Below, piece after piece: positions 46,511-55,803 of a stretch of DNA of 64,000 nt (the first letter of the stretch is position 1; each line of letters begins with the position of its first letter). The stretch covers positions 260,145 to 324,144 of the forward strand of contig NZ_SIXF01000004.1 in assembly GCF_004310665.1 (NCBI RefSeq). The letters are read 5' to 3'. The translations under genes and the position numbers were made by a program. Origin of the DNA: Pedobacter kyonggii (GTDB taxonomy: Bacteria; Bacteroidota; Bacteroidia; Sphingobacteriales; Sphingobacteriaceae). Under the pieces are notes generated by a model, which saw nothing but the letters and a program-made list of their open reading frames with translations, was not told the origin of the DNA and ran no database searches.

Positions 46511-46573
46511 AGTTAATTTATAGATAACATTCTTGGTTAGTACCAATCTGCTTTTCAACTGACATGTATTTAA

Positions 46574-47518
46574 ATGACAGAAGTACAGGCAAAGGAACTG
46601 CTGCAGAAATATCTCAATAAGCAGGCAAGTCCGCAAGAGCAAAAAAAAGTTGAAGCATGGTATGCTAAGCTCAATCAGGAAAACATTGAATTGGCAGCCG
46701 ACCGGAAAGTAGCGATAGGGGAGCAAATGCTTGTTCACCTTCAGGCCGCTATGCGCCAAAATCCAAAACATGGCAAAGTATTCAAATTACAGCCTTTTAT
46801 CAGGATTGCTGCCGCCGTACTGATCATCATTACACTGGGAATAGGCATTTGGAAACTCAATACCCCAATGAAGCTTGAAAATCAGGTTACGGTAGTTACC
46901 GGAAGTACAGAACGGAAGAACATTACCTTATCAGATGGTTCGGTGGTTTTGTTAAGTCCGTCTTCAAAACTCTGCTATCCTAAAGCATTCGCTTCGAATA
47001 ACCGCCAGATCGCATTAACAGAAGGAGAAGCTTTTTTTGAGATTGCCCACCAGGAAAAAAGACCATTTATGGTACATACTGCATCTGGGGTCGACATCAG
47101 GGTGTTGGGTACCTCTTTCAAGGTTAAGTCTTATCAGGCCAGTAAACATGTCGAAGTTGCCGTAATTACCGGAAAGGTTGCTGTAAGCAAAAAAAATGTA
47201 AATCTGGGCATGTTAATTAAAGATGAGTTTTTAATCTATGATAAAACTGTCGGTCGAGCTGACATTGGCAAAACCAAAGCTATGGCCTTTATTGAACTTG
47301 CTTTTGACGGTGCAAGCTTAGACCAGATTATCAACAAACTCCAGTATGTGTACAGTATCAAAATTTCGCTGAGCGATAGCGCTTTAAGTAAACTTAAAAG
47401 CACAGCCGTTTTCAATAGCAGGCAATCGCCAGAAGAGATTTTAGATATCATCTGCAGCCTGCACCACCTCAAGTTCAATGCATCAAAAAATCATAAAACA
47501 TTTAATATATACAGATGA
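46574..47518 (+). CDS. FecR-type anti-sigma factor
   Basis: The 314-residue protein has a cytoplasmic sigma-binding part at 1-70, one membrane helix at about 76-94, a periplasmic FecR domain at about 105-200 (TVVTGSTERKNITLSDGSVVLL, GEAFFEIAHQEKRPF, VLGTSFKVKSY) and a C-terminal DUF4974 domain at about 245-312 (ELAFDGASLDQIINKL). DUF4974 is the part that contacts the STN domain of the SusC transporter. It holds the sigma factor inactive until ligand transport is signalled. It lies between sigma and SusC in the classical order. Confidence 0.95.
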   Translation: MTEVQAKELLQKYLNKQASPQEQKKVEAWYAKLNQENIELAADRKVAIGEQMLVHLQAAMRQNPKHGKVFKLQPFIRIAAAVLIIITLGIGIWKLNTPMKLENQVTVVTGSTERKNITLSDGSVVLLSPSSKLCYPKAFASNNRQIALTEGEAFFEIAHQEKRPFMVHTASGVDIRVLGTSFKVKSYQASKHVEVAVITGKVAVSKKNVNLGMLIKDEFLIYDKTVGRADIGKTKAMAFIELAFDGASLDQIINKLQYVYSIKISLSDSALSKLKSTAVFNSRQSPEEILDIICSLHHLKFNASKNHKTFNIYR

Positions 47519-47634
47519 GATGAGCAGGTAATATAGAAATACTTAGCGGTACCGATCAGATCGTTCGCCGCAATCTTTCTTCCTGGCAACAAAAGCCAGT
47601 ATAATTAAAGCTTTACAAAAATAAAATCAAACAA

Positions 47635-50600
47635 ATGAAAACAACCTCCGCTAAGAGGACACCAGCTCTTTATAAGATCATGAAATACTCATGTTTAACA
47701 TTTACAATCCTCTGCATTTTTTGCAGCTCTATCCTGGCCTCGGCTGGTATGGCACAAAAGTTAGAGAGAACTACCGTCAGCATTACGCTAAACAAAGGCC
47801 GTAAAATGACAGAAATTATCAAAGAAATAGAGTCGCGCACCGGACTTAGCTTTGTTTACAACCCTGATCAGCTGCAACAAAAAAACATGTTCGTAAGTGG
47901 CGATTTTACCACAGAGCCTGTAAGGTCTCTATTGGATAAGCTTGGATTACAAGTTTTAGAAAAAGGCGAGTATGTAATTTTAAACAACGTCGTTCAGAAT
48001 AAACCAGACCGGATTATCACTGGGGTTGTGCGCGATTCAACAGGTTTAGTGCTTCCTGGTGTTTCAGTGAAGGTACTGGGTACGCAAAGCGGCACCATAA
48101 CCGATGGCAACGGTGCTTATCGCATTGAGGTAGGTGCTGGTGCGGTATTATCGTTCTCTATGATCGGTTACCGTACCAAAGAAATAAAAGTAGCTGAAAA
48201 TCAGGTCATTAATACGGTGTTGAGCGAAGAACGTTCGATGCTTGCTGATGTAGTGGTAGTAGGTTACGGAACACAAAAGAAAGAAACCTTAACAGGTGCA
48301 ATCAGCATTGTTGGGCTGGATAAACTTTCTTCGCGCTCATTAAATAGCGTAGGAGAGGTACTAGCAGGAAAATCACCAGGTGTAATTGTAAGCAACGAGG
48401 GTGGCGATCCAACTTCTCCACCGCGCATCAATATCCGCGGTGCGGGCGGTATTAACGGAGAAAATGTACTCTACGTAATCGATGGATCTATATTTTCGGG
48501 TACACCACAGCTTAATCCTAATGATATTGAATCTATTTCCGTATTAAAAGATGCATCTGCGGCCATTTACGGTGCAAGGGCATCTGGCGGTGTGGTATTG
48601 GTCACTACTAAAAAAGGGAAGAGCGGTAAAATGCAAATTAGTTTCGATGCCAAACTGGGACAACAAAGCGCATGGAGAAAACTGGAACCATTAAATGCTC
48701 AGCAACGTGCACAGGTGGCAGCAACTGCAGCCAAAAATGGTGGCACAACCATATTACCAGCTTTCGATATTACAAAATATCCTGACGGACAGATTACCCG
48801 TACCAATTGGATGGACGAAGTTTTTAGAGATGGAATGTTACAGGATTACAATGCCGCAATAAACGGTGGTAGCGAGAAATCTAATTATTACCTAAGTTTT
48901 AATTACCGTAATGCAGAAGGTATTGTGCTAAATACCAAAACTAAACGCTACAATTTCAGGATCAATACCGAGCACGAGGTAACCAATTGGTTAAAAGTTG
49001 GCGAAAACCTTTCTTACAGCAGTACCAATGGAAACGGTGCCAATACCAGCAGTGATTATACAGGTGCTTTACTTTCAGCTATTTATTACCCAACCAATGG
49101 AACACCGTACAATGCCGATGGCAGTTTTGCAGGTTTGCCTGGCGGACAATATGCAGGCGATTATGGCGATATCGTAAATCCGGTTGCCGATCTGCAACGT
49201 ATCGATATCAACAATCCTGTAAATGTGCTTGTGATTAATCCTTATGCCAATATTAAACTGGCTAAAGGTTTAACTTTCAGATCTAACTTAAGCATTACTA
49301 AAACCGATGCTGCATTTAAAAGCTTCACACCTAAAAGGCCTGAGGTAGGAAAGCCGGTATTAAGCAATAGTTTACAGGAAAGTAGCAGTCGTGCCAACGA
49401 CTTTCTTGCTGAGCAAGTTTTAAGTTATAAAGCAACCTATGGTAGTCACCAATTAGATCTTACCGGTGGTTATTCTTTCCAGAAAACTAAAAGCAATAGC
49501 TTATCGGCTTCAGGAGCAGGTTTTGATGACGAATCGCCTCAATACAGATACTTGGTTAACGCAACAGTTATTCAACCCTCTATTAGCGGGATGTACGAGC
49601 AGGCACTTTCTTCATTATTTTTAAGGGCCAATTATAATTACAAAGAAAAATATTTATTGTCCCTAATCGGCCGTCGTGATGGATCATCATTGCTTAATAA
49701 AAATAACAGAACGAAAAATTACGGGTCAGCCTCGATAGGTTGGGTTGTGAGTAAAGAAGATTTCCTTAAAAATGCAACCTGGTTAAACGAACTGAAACTT
49801 AGAGGTAGTTACGGTATATTGGGTAATTTGGGATCGCTTAATGCTTCTGCAGTAAATCCATTGTTAAGCGCTACCCAAAGTTATTTCGGGCAAACACCAA
49901 CTTTACAGAATGGTTATGTACAGACCGTTCTGGCCAACAAAGATTTGACATGGGCAGAATCAAAACAAACAAATTTTGGTCTTGATATGACAATTCTGGG
50001 CAGGTTAAGCCTTAATGCTGATTATTTTATCAAAGAAACCAATAAGATGATCTTAACCAGGTCGCTACCAGGAACAGCGGGTTTAAATACGCAGACCATT
50101 AATGCGGGTATTGTAAAAGATAAAGGTATAGAACTTGGTTTAACTTACAATAGCAATAAAAATACAGCATTTACCTATAGCATTAATGCTACTTTAACCA
50201 AAATTAACAACAAAGTACAGGAACTGGCACCGGGATTGGAAAACATCGCTGTGGGTACCAATTTCCGTAACGAACTTGCGCCGCTTACCATCAGGGTTGG
50301 TCAACCTTTGTACAGCTACTATGTATTAAAAACAGATGGTATTTTCCAAAGCCAGGCAGAAGCTGATAACTACAAAAATGCTAAGGGAACTAAAATCCAG
50401 CCGAATGCAAAAGCAGGCGATTTTAAATTTGTTGATATCAATGGTGATGGATCTATTGATGGTAAAGACCGTTATTTCGCTGGTAGTGCTTACCCTGATT
50501 TCTCTTACGGATTGAGCTTTAATGCAAGTTATAAAAATTTCGATTTCAATATTTTTGCTCAAGGCGTACAAGGAAATAAATTGTTTAATGCGGTAAAACG

Positions 50601-50982
50601 TACTACTTATAGTGCTAGCGGGCCATCTTACAACAAACTGGTCGGTATTCTAGATGCATGGTCGCCAGAGAACCCAGGTGGTAAAGTGCCGATTATTTCA
50701 ACAAGTGATGCTAATGGTAACTTTAATGCTTCAGATTTTTATATTGAAGATGGTTCTTACCTGCGTATCCGTAATGTAACCCTGGGTTACAGTTTACCAA
50801 AATCAATTGCCAATAAATTAAAAACCGGAGCGGTAAGGATTTATGCCACTGCAAACAATCTCTTTACTATTACTGATTATTCGGGCTTTGATCCAGAAAT
50901 CGGAATGGACAACAACGGATTGGATGTTGGCCGTTACCCTCAGGCACGCAGCTTTATCCTTGGTTTAAGTGTAAATCTCTAA
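47635..50982 (+). CDS. SusC-like transporter with STN signalling domain
   Basis: The 1115-residue protein has a signal peptide ending near GMAQ (40). The STN domain is at about 48-118 (SITLNKGRKMTEIIKEIE; LSFVYNPDQL). The carboxypeptidase-D-regulatory-like domain is at about 128-198 (GVVRDSTGLVLPGVSVKV). The plug starts with VVGYGTQKKE at 208 and includes SISVLKDASAAIYGARASGG. The barrel ends LGLSVNL. The STN domain and the upstream sigma/FecR pair show transport-coupled regulation of its own operon. SusD and a phosphodiesterase/phosphatase fusion follow, so an organophosphate ligand is the best guess. It is the only SusC in the window with STN. Confidence 0.96.
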   Translation: MKTTSAKRTPALYKIMKYSCLTFTILCIFCSSILASAGMAQKLERTTVSITLNKGRKMTEIIKEIESRTGLSFVYNPDQLQQKNMFVSGDFTTEPVRSLLDKLGLQVLEKGEYVILNNVVQNKPDRIITGVVRDSTGLVLPGVSVKVLGTQSGTITDGNGAYRIEVGAGAVLSFSMIGYRTKEIKVAENQVINTVLSEERSMLADVVVVGYGTQKKETLTGAISIVGLDKLSSRSLNSVGEVLAGKSPGVIVSNEGGDPTSPPRINIRGAGGINGENVLYVIDGSIFSGTPQLNPNDIESISVLKDASAAIYGARASGGVVLVTTKKGKSGKMQISFDAKLGQQSAWRKLEPLNAQQRAQVAATAAKNGGTTILPAFDITKYPDGQITRTNWMDEVFRDGMLQDYNAAINGGSEKSNYYLSFNYRNAEGIVLNTKTKRYNFRINTEHEVTNWLKVGENLSYSSTNGNGANTSSDYTGALLSAIYYPTNGTPYNADGSFAGLPGGQYAGDYGDIVNPVADLQRIDINNPVNVLVINPYANIKLAKGLTFRSNLSITKTDAAFKSFTPKRPEVGKPVLSNSLQESSSRANDFLAEQVLSYKATYGSHQLDLTGGYSFQKTKSNSLSASGAGFDDESPQYRYLVNATVIQPSISGMYEQALSSLFLRANYNYKEKYLLSLIGRRDGSSLLNKNNRTKNYGSASIGWVVSKEDFLKNATWLNELKLRGSYGILGNLGSLNASAVNPLLSATQSYFGQTPTLQNGYVQTVLANKDLTWAESKQTNFGLDMTILGRLSLNADYFIKETNKMILTRSLPGTAGLNTQTINAGIVKDKGIELGLTYNSNKNTAFTYSINATLTKINNKVQELAPGLENIAVGTNFRNELAPLTIRVGQPLYSYYVLKTDGIFQSQAEADNYKNAKGTKIQPNAKAGDFKFVDINGDGSIDGKDRYFAGSAYPDFSYGLSFNASYKNFDFNIFAQGVQGNKLFNAVKRTTYSASGPSYNKLVGILDAWSPENPGGKVPIISTSDANGNFNASDFYIEDGSYLRIRNVTLGYSLPKSIANKLKTGAVRIYATANNLFTITDYSGFDPEIGMDNNGLDVGRYPQARSFILGLSVNL

Positions 50983-50995
50983 TCATAAAACAACA

Positions 50996-52519
50996 ATGAA
51001 AACGAATTTAAAATATATGGCATTTGCCGCACTTGCTTTTTTCTCTTCATGTACAAAAGAGCTTGATATTGTGCCTGAAGGATCTCCATCGGCACAAAAT
51101 TTCTGGAAAACCAAAGAAGATGCCATAAAAGCAGAAGCTGGGATGTATGAAAATTACAATGCAGAAGACTTTTACGGCCGTGGGATGTTCTGGTTTATCA
51201 ATGCCAGCGATGATATGGTTACTGGACGTAATAAGCCAGAGGCTGATAATATCAAAAATTTTAACCGTACCTATGTTGGCGGAGGTTATACCGAAACCCA
51301 ATGGAGCATGCGTTATGCTATTATCAAACGGGCTAACGATATTATTATCAACGTACCTGCCATCCCAATGGATGAAGCCTTGAAAAAACAGATTATTGGC
51401 GATGCTTATTTTAATGCTGGACTGGTTTATTTCCAGTTGGCTGCTAATTACGGTAACGATAAAGCCGGAGTACCCATCGTAACACCAGAAAGCGATCCCT
51501 CTCAGCCTATTGCCCGCGCAAAAAATGTAAACGAAAACTATGATTACATCATTTCACTTTTATTAAAAGCAGCCGATAACCTTCCCCTGTTTTCGGCAAT
51601 GAAACCAACTGATTACGGTAAAGCACATAAAACGGCTGCCTGGGCATACCTATCTAAAGTGTATCTGTACAAAAAGGATTATGCCAATGCTGCTAAATAT
51701 GCTGATATGGTCATCACGTCAGGCCAGCATGATTTAATTAATACGGGTTTTGCCGACGTTTTTAAGGCTTCAAACAACTGGTCTAAAGAATATATCTGGT
51801 CTGTGGTTTGTACGCCAAGTGGTGGTGGCACCGGCTGGGGAAGTAAGCTCCCAGGCGTAATGTTAACCAATAAAGCCTGGGGGATTTATAACGGATGGGG
51901 TTATTACCTGCCAACTAAAGAGCTTTACGATTCTTACGAAACTGGCGATCAGCGCCGTGAAGCCACCATTTTAAAACCTGGCGATAAATTTATGTTCTTT
52001 GGCGCCGAGCGTAGCTTTACCAAAGATGCAGGAGCGACTTCAAATTACCAGTTTAAAAAATATATGGAGCCGTTTTCATATCCTAATCCAATTCCAACGC
52101 ATGTGAATCCGAATGGAGACAATGGCACAACAGATTTAAACGTGCCCTTAATGCGTTATGCTGAAGTATTGCTGATCAAAGCAGAAGCTGCAATTAACCT
52201 TAGCGGAGCAGGGGCAGGAGATACCGAACTGAACAAAATCAGGCAACGCGCAGGTTTAGGCACCAAAACAGGAATGACTATCGACGACCTTAAACGCGAA
52301 CGACGTAACGAACTTGCAGGAGAATGGGCCGATCGTCACCGCGATTTGGTAAGATGGGGTGATGCTCAGGCAGCCTATGCAAAACCATTACACGATTTTG
52401 ATGGGAGTGTAATTTGGCCGGCAAGAACTTTCAATCCACAGGTACACGATGTTTGGGCCGTACCACAAAGAGAAATTGATAACAGTGCAGGTGTAATTAA
52501 ACAAAATCCAGGATGGTAA
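50996..52519 (+). CDS. SusD-like lipoprotein of the phosphatase locus
   Basis: The 507-residue protein has lipobox SSC (Cys19). SusD features are KELDIVPEGSPSAQNFWKT, ITVPAIPMDEALKKQ-type helices, PLMRYAEVLLIKAEAAINL near 390, RRNELAGEWADRHRDLVRW near 440 and the ending SAGVIKQNPGW. It forms the lid on the upstream SusC. Its stop codon overlaps the start of the phosphatase gene (ATGGTAA), so both are translated together. Confidence 0.95.
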   Translation: MKTNLKYMAFAALAFFSSCTKELDIVPEGSPSAQNFWKTKEDAIKAEAGMYENYNAEDFYGRGMFWFINASDDMVTGRNKPEADNIKNFNRTYVGGGYTETQWSMRYAIIKRANDIIINVPAIPMDEALKKQIIGDAYFNAGLVYFQLAANYGNDKAGVPIVTPESDPSQPIARAKNVNENYDYIISLLLKAADNLPLFSAMKPTDYGKAHKTAAWAYLSKVYLYKKDYANAAKYADMVITSGQHDLINTGFADVFKASNNWSKEYIWSVVCTPSGGGTGWGSKLPGVMLTNKAWGIYNGWGYYLPTKELYDSYETGDQRREATILKPGDKFMFFGAERSFTKDAGATSNYQFKKYMEPFSYPNPIPTHVNPNGDNGTTDLNVPLMRYAEVLLIKAEAAINLSGAGAGDTELNKIRQRAGLGTKTGMTIDDLKRERRNELAGEWADRHRDLVRWGDAQAAYAKPLHDFDGSVIWPARTFNPQVHDVWAVPQREIDNSAGVIKQNPGW

Positions 52520-54372
52520 AATCGAATAAACTGACTCTCTTTTTATTATTGAGTTTAGGCGTACATTCAGTTTCTGCTCAGCAGAAACTGAATGCCGGTA
52601 ATGGACACAGCCATAATGATTATAAGCAGCAGATTCCTTTATTGGAGGCTTATTATGCTGGTATGGGGTCTATCGAGGCAGATGTGTTTTACCGTAATGG
52701 AGAATTGTTTGTTGCCCACGAAAGCAGCGAAATTACCCCAGGCAGAACATTGAAAAAATTATATATCGATCCATTGGTGGCATTTTTTAAAGATCATGCC
52801 AACCATCCTTATGCCGATCCGAAAAAAAAACTTCAGCTGGTAATCGATATAAAGGAGGATTATGAACACGTAATCCCGAAATTATTGGCCGATTTAAAAG
52901 GTAATGAATCTGTTTTCGATCAGCAGATCAATCCTTCAGCCATTAAAATTGTAATGAGTGGTGCTGTTCCGCCTGCCGAAAAGTTTAAGGATTATCCATC
53001 ACTCATCAGTTTCGATGGACGTCCCGTAAATCAGTACACAAGTGATCAGTTAAAGCACATTGGGATGATTAGCGATGATATTTCTCATTATACGGTATGG
53101 AACGGGAAAGGCACCCCAACGCCAACCGATTTAGAAAAGATGAAAGCGGTGATTGCCAAAGTACATGCAATGGGTAAACCTTTCCGTTTTTGGGCAACTA
53201 AAGATAGTCCGAACAGTTGGAAAGAGCTGGAACATATGGGCGTTGATTGGATCGGAACGGATCATCCCGTATTGCTAAAAGATTTTTACCAGAACAGGGC
53301 TAAGCTCGAGTACAGCAACCCGAAGGCTTATAAACCTTATCAGCCAACTTACAAAAGCGATGGATTAAAAACCAAAGCCAAAAATGTAATTCTTTTAATC
53401 GGGGATGGAATGGGGCTGGCACAGATTCAGGCAGGTTTGAGTGCTAATTTTGGTCAATCCAACATCATCACAATTAAACATCTTGGCCTATCGCGTACCG
53501 AAGCTTCCAATTCAGATTTTACTGATTCTGCTGCAGGTGCAACGGCTATGGCCACAGGGCATAAAACCAATAACCGTTACATCAGCGTTGATTCTACGGG
53601 TAAAGCACTTCAGTCTATCCCTGATGTTTTAGCGCCTTATGGTGTTACAAGTGGTATCATCAGCAGTGGTGATATTACCGATGCTACGCCTGCAGCATTT
53701 TATGCCCATCAGCTTGAAAGATCTATGACGAAGGAAATTGCAGCTGATTTTCAGAACAGTCATGTTGATATTCTAGTTGGTTCGAAACGCAAAAGTTTTA
53801 CCGAGAATCCAGATCAAAAATTGATGGATAAAATCTCGGCAAAAGGTTTTACACTACAGAAAGACCTAAAAAGTTTCGTTGCCTCAAATGAAGATAAGCA
53901 AGTGGTGCTTTTAGACGATTCTGCTACGCGTAAAGTATTAGATGGCCGGGGAGAAATGCTGAAAACTTCGTTCTTAAAAACGGTTGAATTACTCTCGAAA
54001 AATAAAAAAGGATTTTTCATTATGGCAGAAGGCGCACAGATTGATCATGGTGGGCACGCAAACGATTTGCCTTTCGCGGTAACCGAACAACAAGATTTCG
54101 ACCGTCTGGTGGGCGAAGCCTTAAAGTTTGCCGATCAGGATGGCGAAACGTTGGTAATCGTAACTGCCGATCATGAAACCGGAGGACTGTCGCTCCTGGA
54201 TGCCTCTTATAAAAAAGGAACCGTTCGTGGCGATTTCAGTACAGACGATCATACCAATATCATGGTGCCTGTATTTGCCTATGGCCCTGGTTCGGATGCC
54301 TTTATAGGGGTATATCCTAATCATCAGATTTTTTATAAGATTATTAAGGCTTACCAATTATCGAAGCCTTGA
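52513..54372 (+). CDS. Fusion of GDPD/PI-PLC-like phosphodiesterase and alkaline phosphatase
   Basis: The 619-residue protein has a signal peptide ending SAQ (about 22). Domain 1 (about 25-265) is a TIM-barrel phosphodiesterase-like module with GHSHNDY (31-37), IEADVFYRNGELFVAHE and FRFWATKDSPNSW. Domain 2 (about 288-615) is PhoA-type alkaline phosphatase: metal-binding Asp298 in LLIGDGMG, nucleophile Ser339 in TDSAAGATAM, AEGAQIDHGGH, TADHETGG and DDHTNIMVPVFAYG. Together they could release a phosphomonoester such as glycerol phosphate or inositol phosphate and then strip its phosphate. It overlaps SusD by 7 bases. It is the last gene of the sigma/FecR-controlled operon. Confidence 0.92.
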   Translation: MVKSNKLTLFLLLSLGVHSVSAQQKLNAGNGHSHNDYKQQIPLLEAYYAGMGSIEADVFYRNGELFVAHESSEITPGRTLKKLYIDPLVAFFKDHANHPYADPKKKLQLVIDIKEDYEHVIPKLLADLKGNESVFDQQINPSAIKIVMSGAVPPAEKFKDYPSLISFDGRPVNQYTSDQLKHIGMISDDISHYTVWNGKGTPTPTDLEKMKAVIAKVHAMGKPFRFWATKDSPNSWKELEHMGVDWIGTDHPVLLKDFYQNRAKLEYSNPKAYKPYQPTYKSDGLKTKAKNVILLIGDGMGLAQIQAGLSANFGQSNIITIKHLGLSRTEASNSDFTDSAAGATAMATGHKTNNRYISVDSTGKALQSIPDVLAPYGVTSGIISSGDITDATPAAFYAHQLERSMTKEIAADFQNSHVDILVGSKRKSFTENPDQKLMDKISAKGFTLQKDLKSFVASNEDKQVVLLDDSATRKVLDGRGEMLKTSFLKTVELLSKNKKGFFIMAEGAQIDHGGHANDLPFAVTEQQDFDRLVGEALKFADQDGETLVIVTADHETGGLSLLDASYKKGTVRGDFSTDDHTNIMVPVFAYGPGSDAFIGVYPNHQIFYKIIKAYQLSKP

Positions 54373-54439
54373 TAAATATGCTTCAAAAAAAACAGTTAGC
54401 GGTGCTTGTGAATAATCACTTGTACCGCTTTTTGGCTTT

Positions 54440-54645
54440 ATTTCTGCGTAGATCGGCGATATCCGCTGGAAATATTATGCTGTTGCTTTCCCGCAGATTT
54501 AAGAAAATAGCCGCAGATGATTACAATCGCGTCTTAATGTCCTTAATTACTTAGTGTTAAAAATGCCATTCTGCTTAAATTAGCGATATCCGCGGGGAAC
54601 ATGATACGATGGTTTCCCGCAGATTTAAGAAAATAACCGCAGAAG
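54440..54645. repeat. Locus-flanking repeat, right copy (inverted)
   Basis: Two units are present: GCGATATCCGCTGGAAATAT with CCCGCAGATTTAAGAAAATA, and TTAGCGATATCCGCGGGGAAC with a second CCCGCAGATTTAAGAAAATA. Read inversely they match 45491-45567 and 45719-45841. An open stretch of 61 codons at 54369-54554 is within this repeat and is not a gene. The rest of 54373-54797 is empty. Confidence 0.8.
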
Positions 54646-54797
54646 TTGTGTTACTGCTTTATCACGAAATGTGGTAAAAGTAGATATACTGTCTCATTAA
54701 TATGCCCATTACTACCGTACTTTTACCCTTTTTATGCCTGGCTATAGGAATTGAGGTGTACATTGTTAAGCTTTGTGCAGCCTATCTTAGTTTGCCT

Positions 54798-55190
54798 ATG
54801 TATTACAGCTGTGCAATTGTTGATGATGAACAGCACGCGATTGATGTACTCCACGATTATATTGAAGGTATTCGTTTTTTAAAACTGTTTAGCGCCTTTA
54901 ATAATCCATTTGATGCTTTAAAAACAATTAGTGATGGAGATAAAATTGATTTTCTTTTTTTAGATATAGATATGGATGGAATGAAGGGAACTGAACTTTC
55001 CCAGCATCTCCGCTCGAAAGCTAGGTTTGTGATCTATGCATCCGCCCACCTTGAAAATGAGGTGAGAAAAATAGATTCTAGCTTTGAATGTTATCTTGGC
55101 AAACCGATCTCAATGAAACGTTTTGCTGGTACCATTGATAAACTGATACGACTTAATAATTTGCCGATAACAATTGAAAATAGCTTATGA
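54798..55190 (+). CDS. Stand-alone receiver-domain protein
   Basis: The protein has 130 residues from ATG 54798 (MYYSCAIVDDEQHAIDVL); longer in-frame starts add a hydrophobic stretch unlike a receiver. The fold covers the entire protein: acidic pair DDE at 9-11, phosphoacceptor Asp in FLFLDIDMDGM, Ser/Ala in IYASAH, Lys in CYLGKPIS. The sequence is LytTR-regulator-like but the DNA-binding domain is absent. It overlaps the next gene by 4 bases (ATGA), so the partner protein at 55187 may be its output. No intact kinase is adjacent. Confidence 0.88.
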   Translation: MYYSCAIVDDEQHAIDVLHDYIEGIRFLKLFSAFNNPFDALKTISDGDKIDFLFLDIDMDGMKGTELSQHLRSKARFVIYASAHLENEVRKIDSSFECYLGKPISMKRFAGTIDKLIRLNNLPITIENSL

Positions 55191-55654
55191 TCGAACTTAA
55201 TTACCTTTTTGAACAGGAATTTTTACAAGATGTATCCTATCAGTTAATGCGGTCCACCATGGAAGATCCATGGTTGGTGCTCTCTGGATGTAAAGTGCTA
55301 GGTATTATTGATGAAGTTGATGGGAACTGGAGCCAGATTGTAGGGGGAGATATTCCGCAAAAAGCAATTGTAGGAATGGGGGATTTGATTAACATGCAGC
55401 AGTTTAGCTGGTTGCCGAATCTGATTAAAAAACAGTGGCCAAAGTATGTGCTTGATGTGGTTGTAGAAAATGTAGACTGTTACGAAATAATTTGCCATAA
55501 AGAGGCTTGCCCCAAACGTTTTAAACAACGTTTTGCATTGGGTATCCATGCGCTGGCACAAAGAGAATCGGCTCTTGTTTTTAAAGTATGGTGCTTTCAG
55601 AAATCAGATTGTTATGAGGTCGTTAAAGCGCCTGCAATTGATCGGTACGTTTAG
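55187..55654 (+). CDS. Hypothetical protein coupled to receiver; paralogue of 42466
   Basis: The 155-residue protein overlaps the receiver gene by 4 bases. It matches the 42466 product over most of its length: MIEL start, PWLVLSGCKVLGII, DGNWSQIVGG, QQFSWLPNLIKKQWPKYVLDVVV and YEIICHKE, followed by a helical C-terminal third. No known domain, signal or membrane helix. Translational coupling suggests direct interaction with the receiver protein. Function unknown. Confidence 0.8.
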   Translation: MIELNYLFEQEFLQDVSYQLMRSTMEDPWLVLSGCKVLGIIDEVDGNWSQIVGGDIPQKAIVGMGDLINMQQFSWLPNLIKKQWPKYVLDVVVENVDCYEIICHKEACPKRFKQRFALGIHALAQRESALVFKVWCFQKSDCYEVVKAPAIDRYV

Positions 55655-55803
55655 TATTTGTCCTGAATATTTTTAAAGGTAAACACAGGTTCTAACCCAA
55701 CCGAATCTGTTGTGTTTTCAGAATTTGAATTAATTCTTGCCCGTTTTAAGCGCTGATGTCAATGTAATATTTAAATTTGGCCTTACAAAAACTCTTCTTC
55801 AAC

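Noticed and set aside
54369-54554. Open frame of 61 codons after the phosphatase gene
   Set aside because: It overlaps the inverted flanking repeat; no family and repeat-derived composition.
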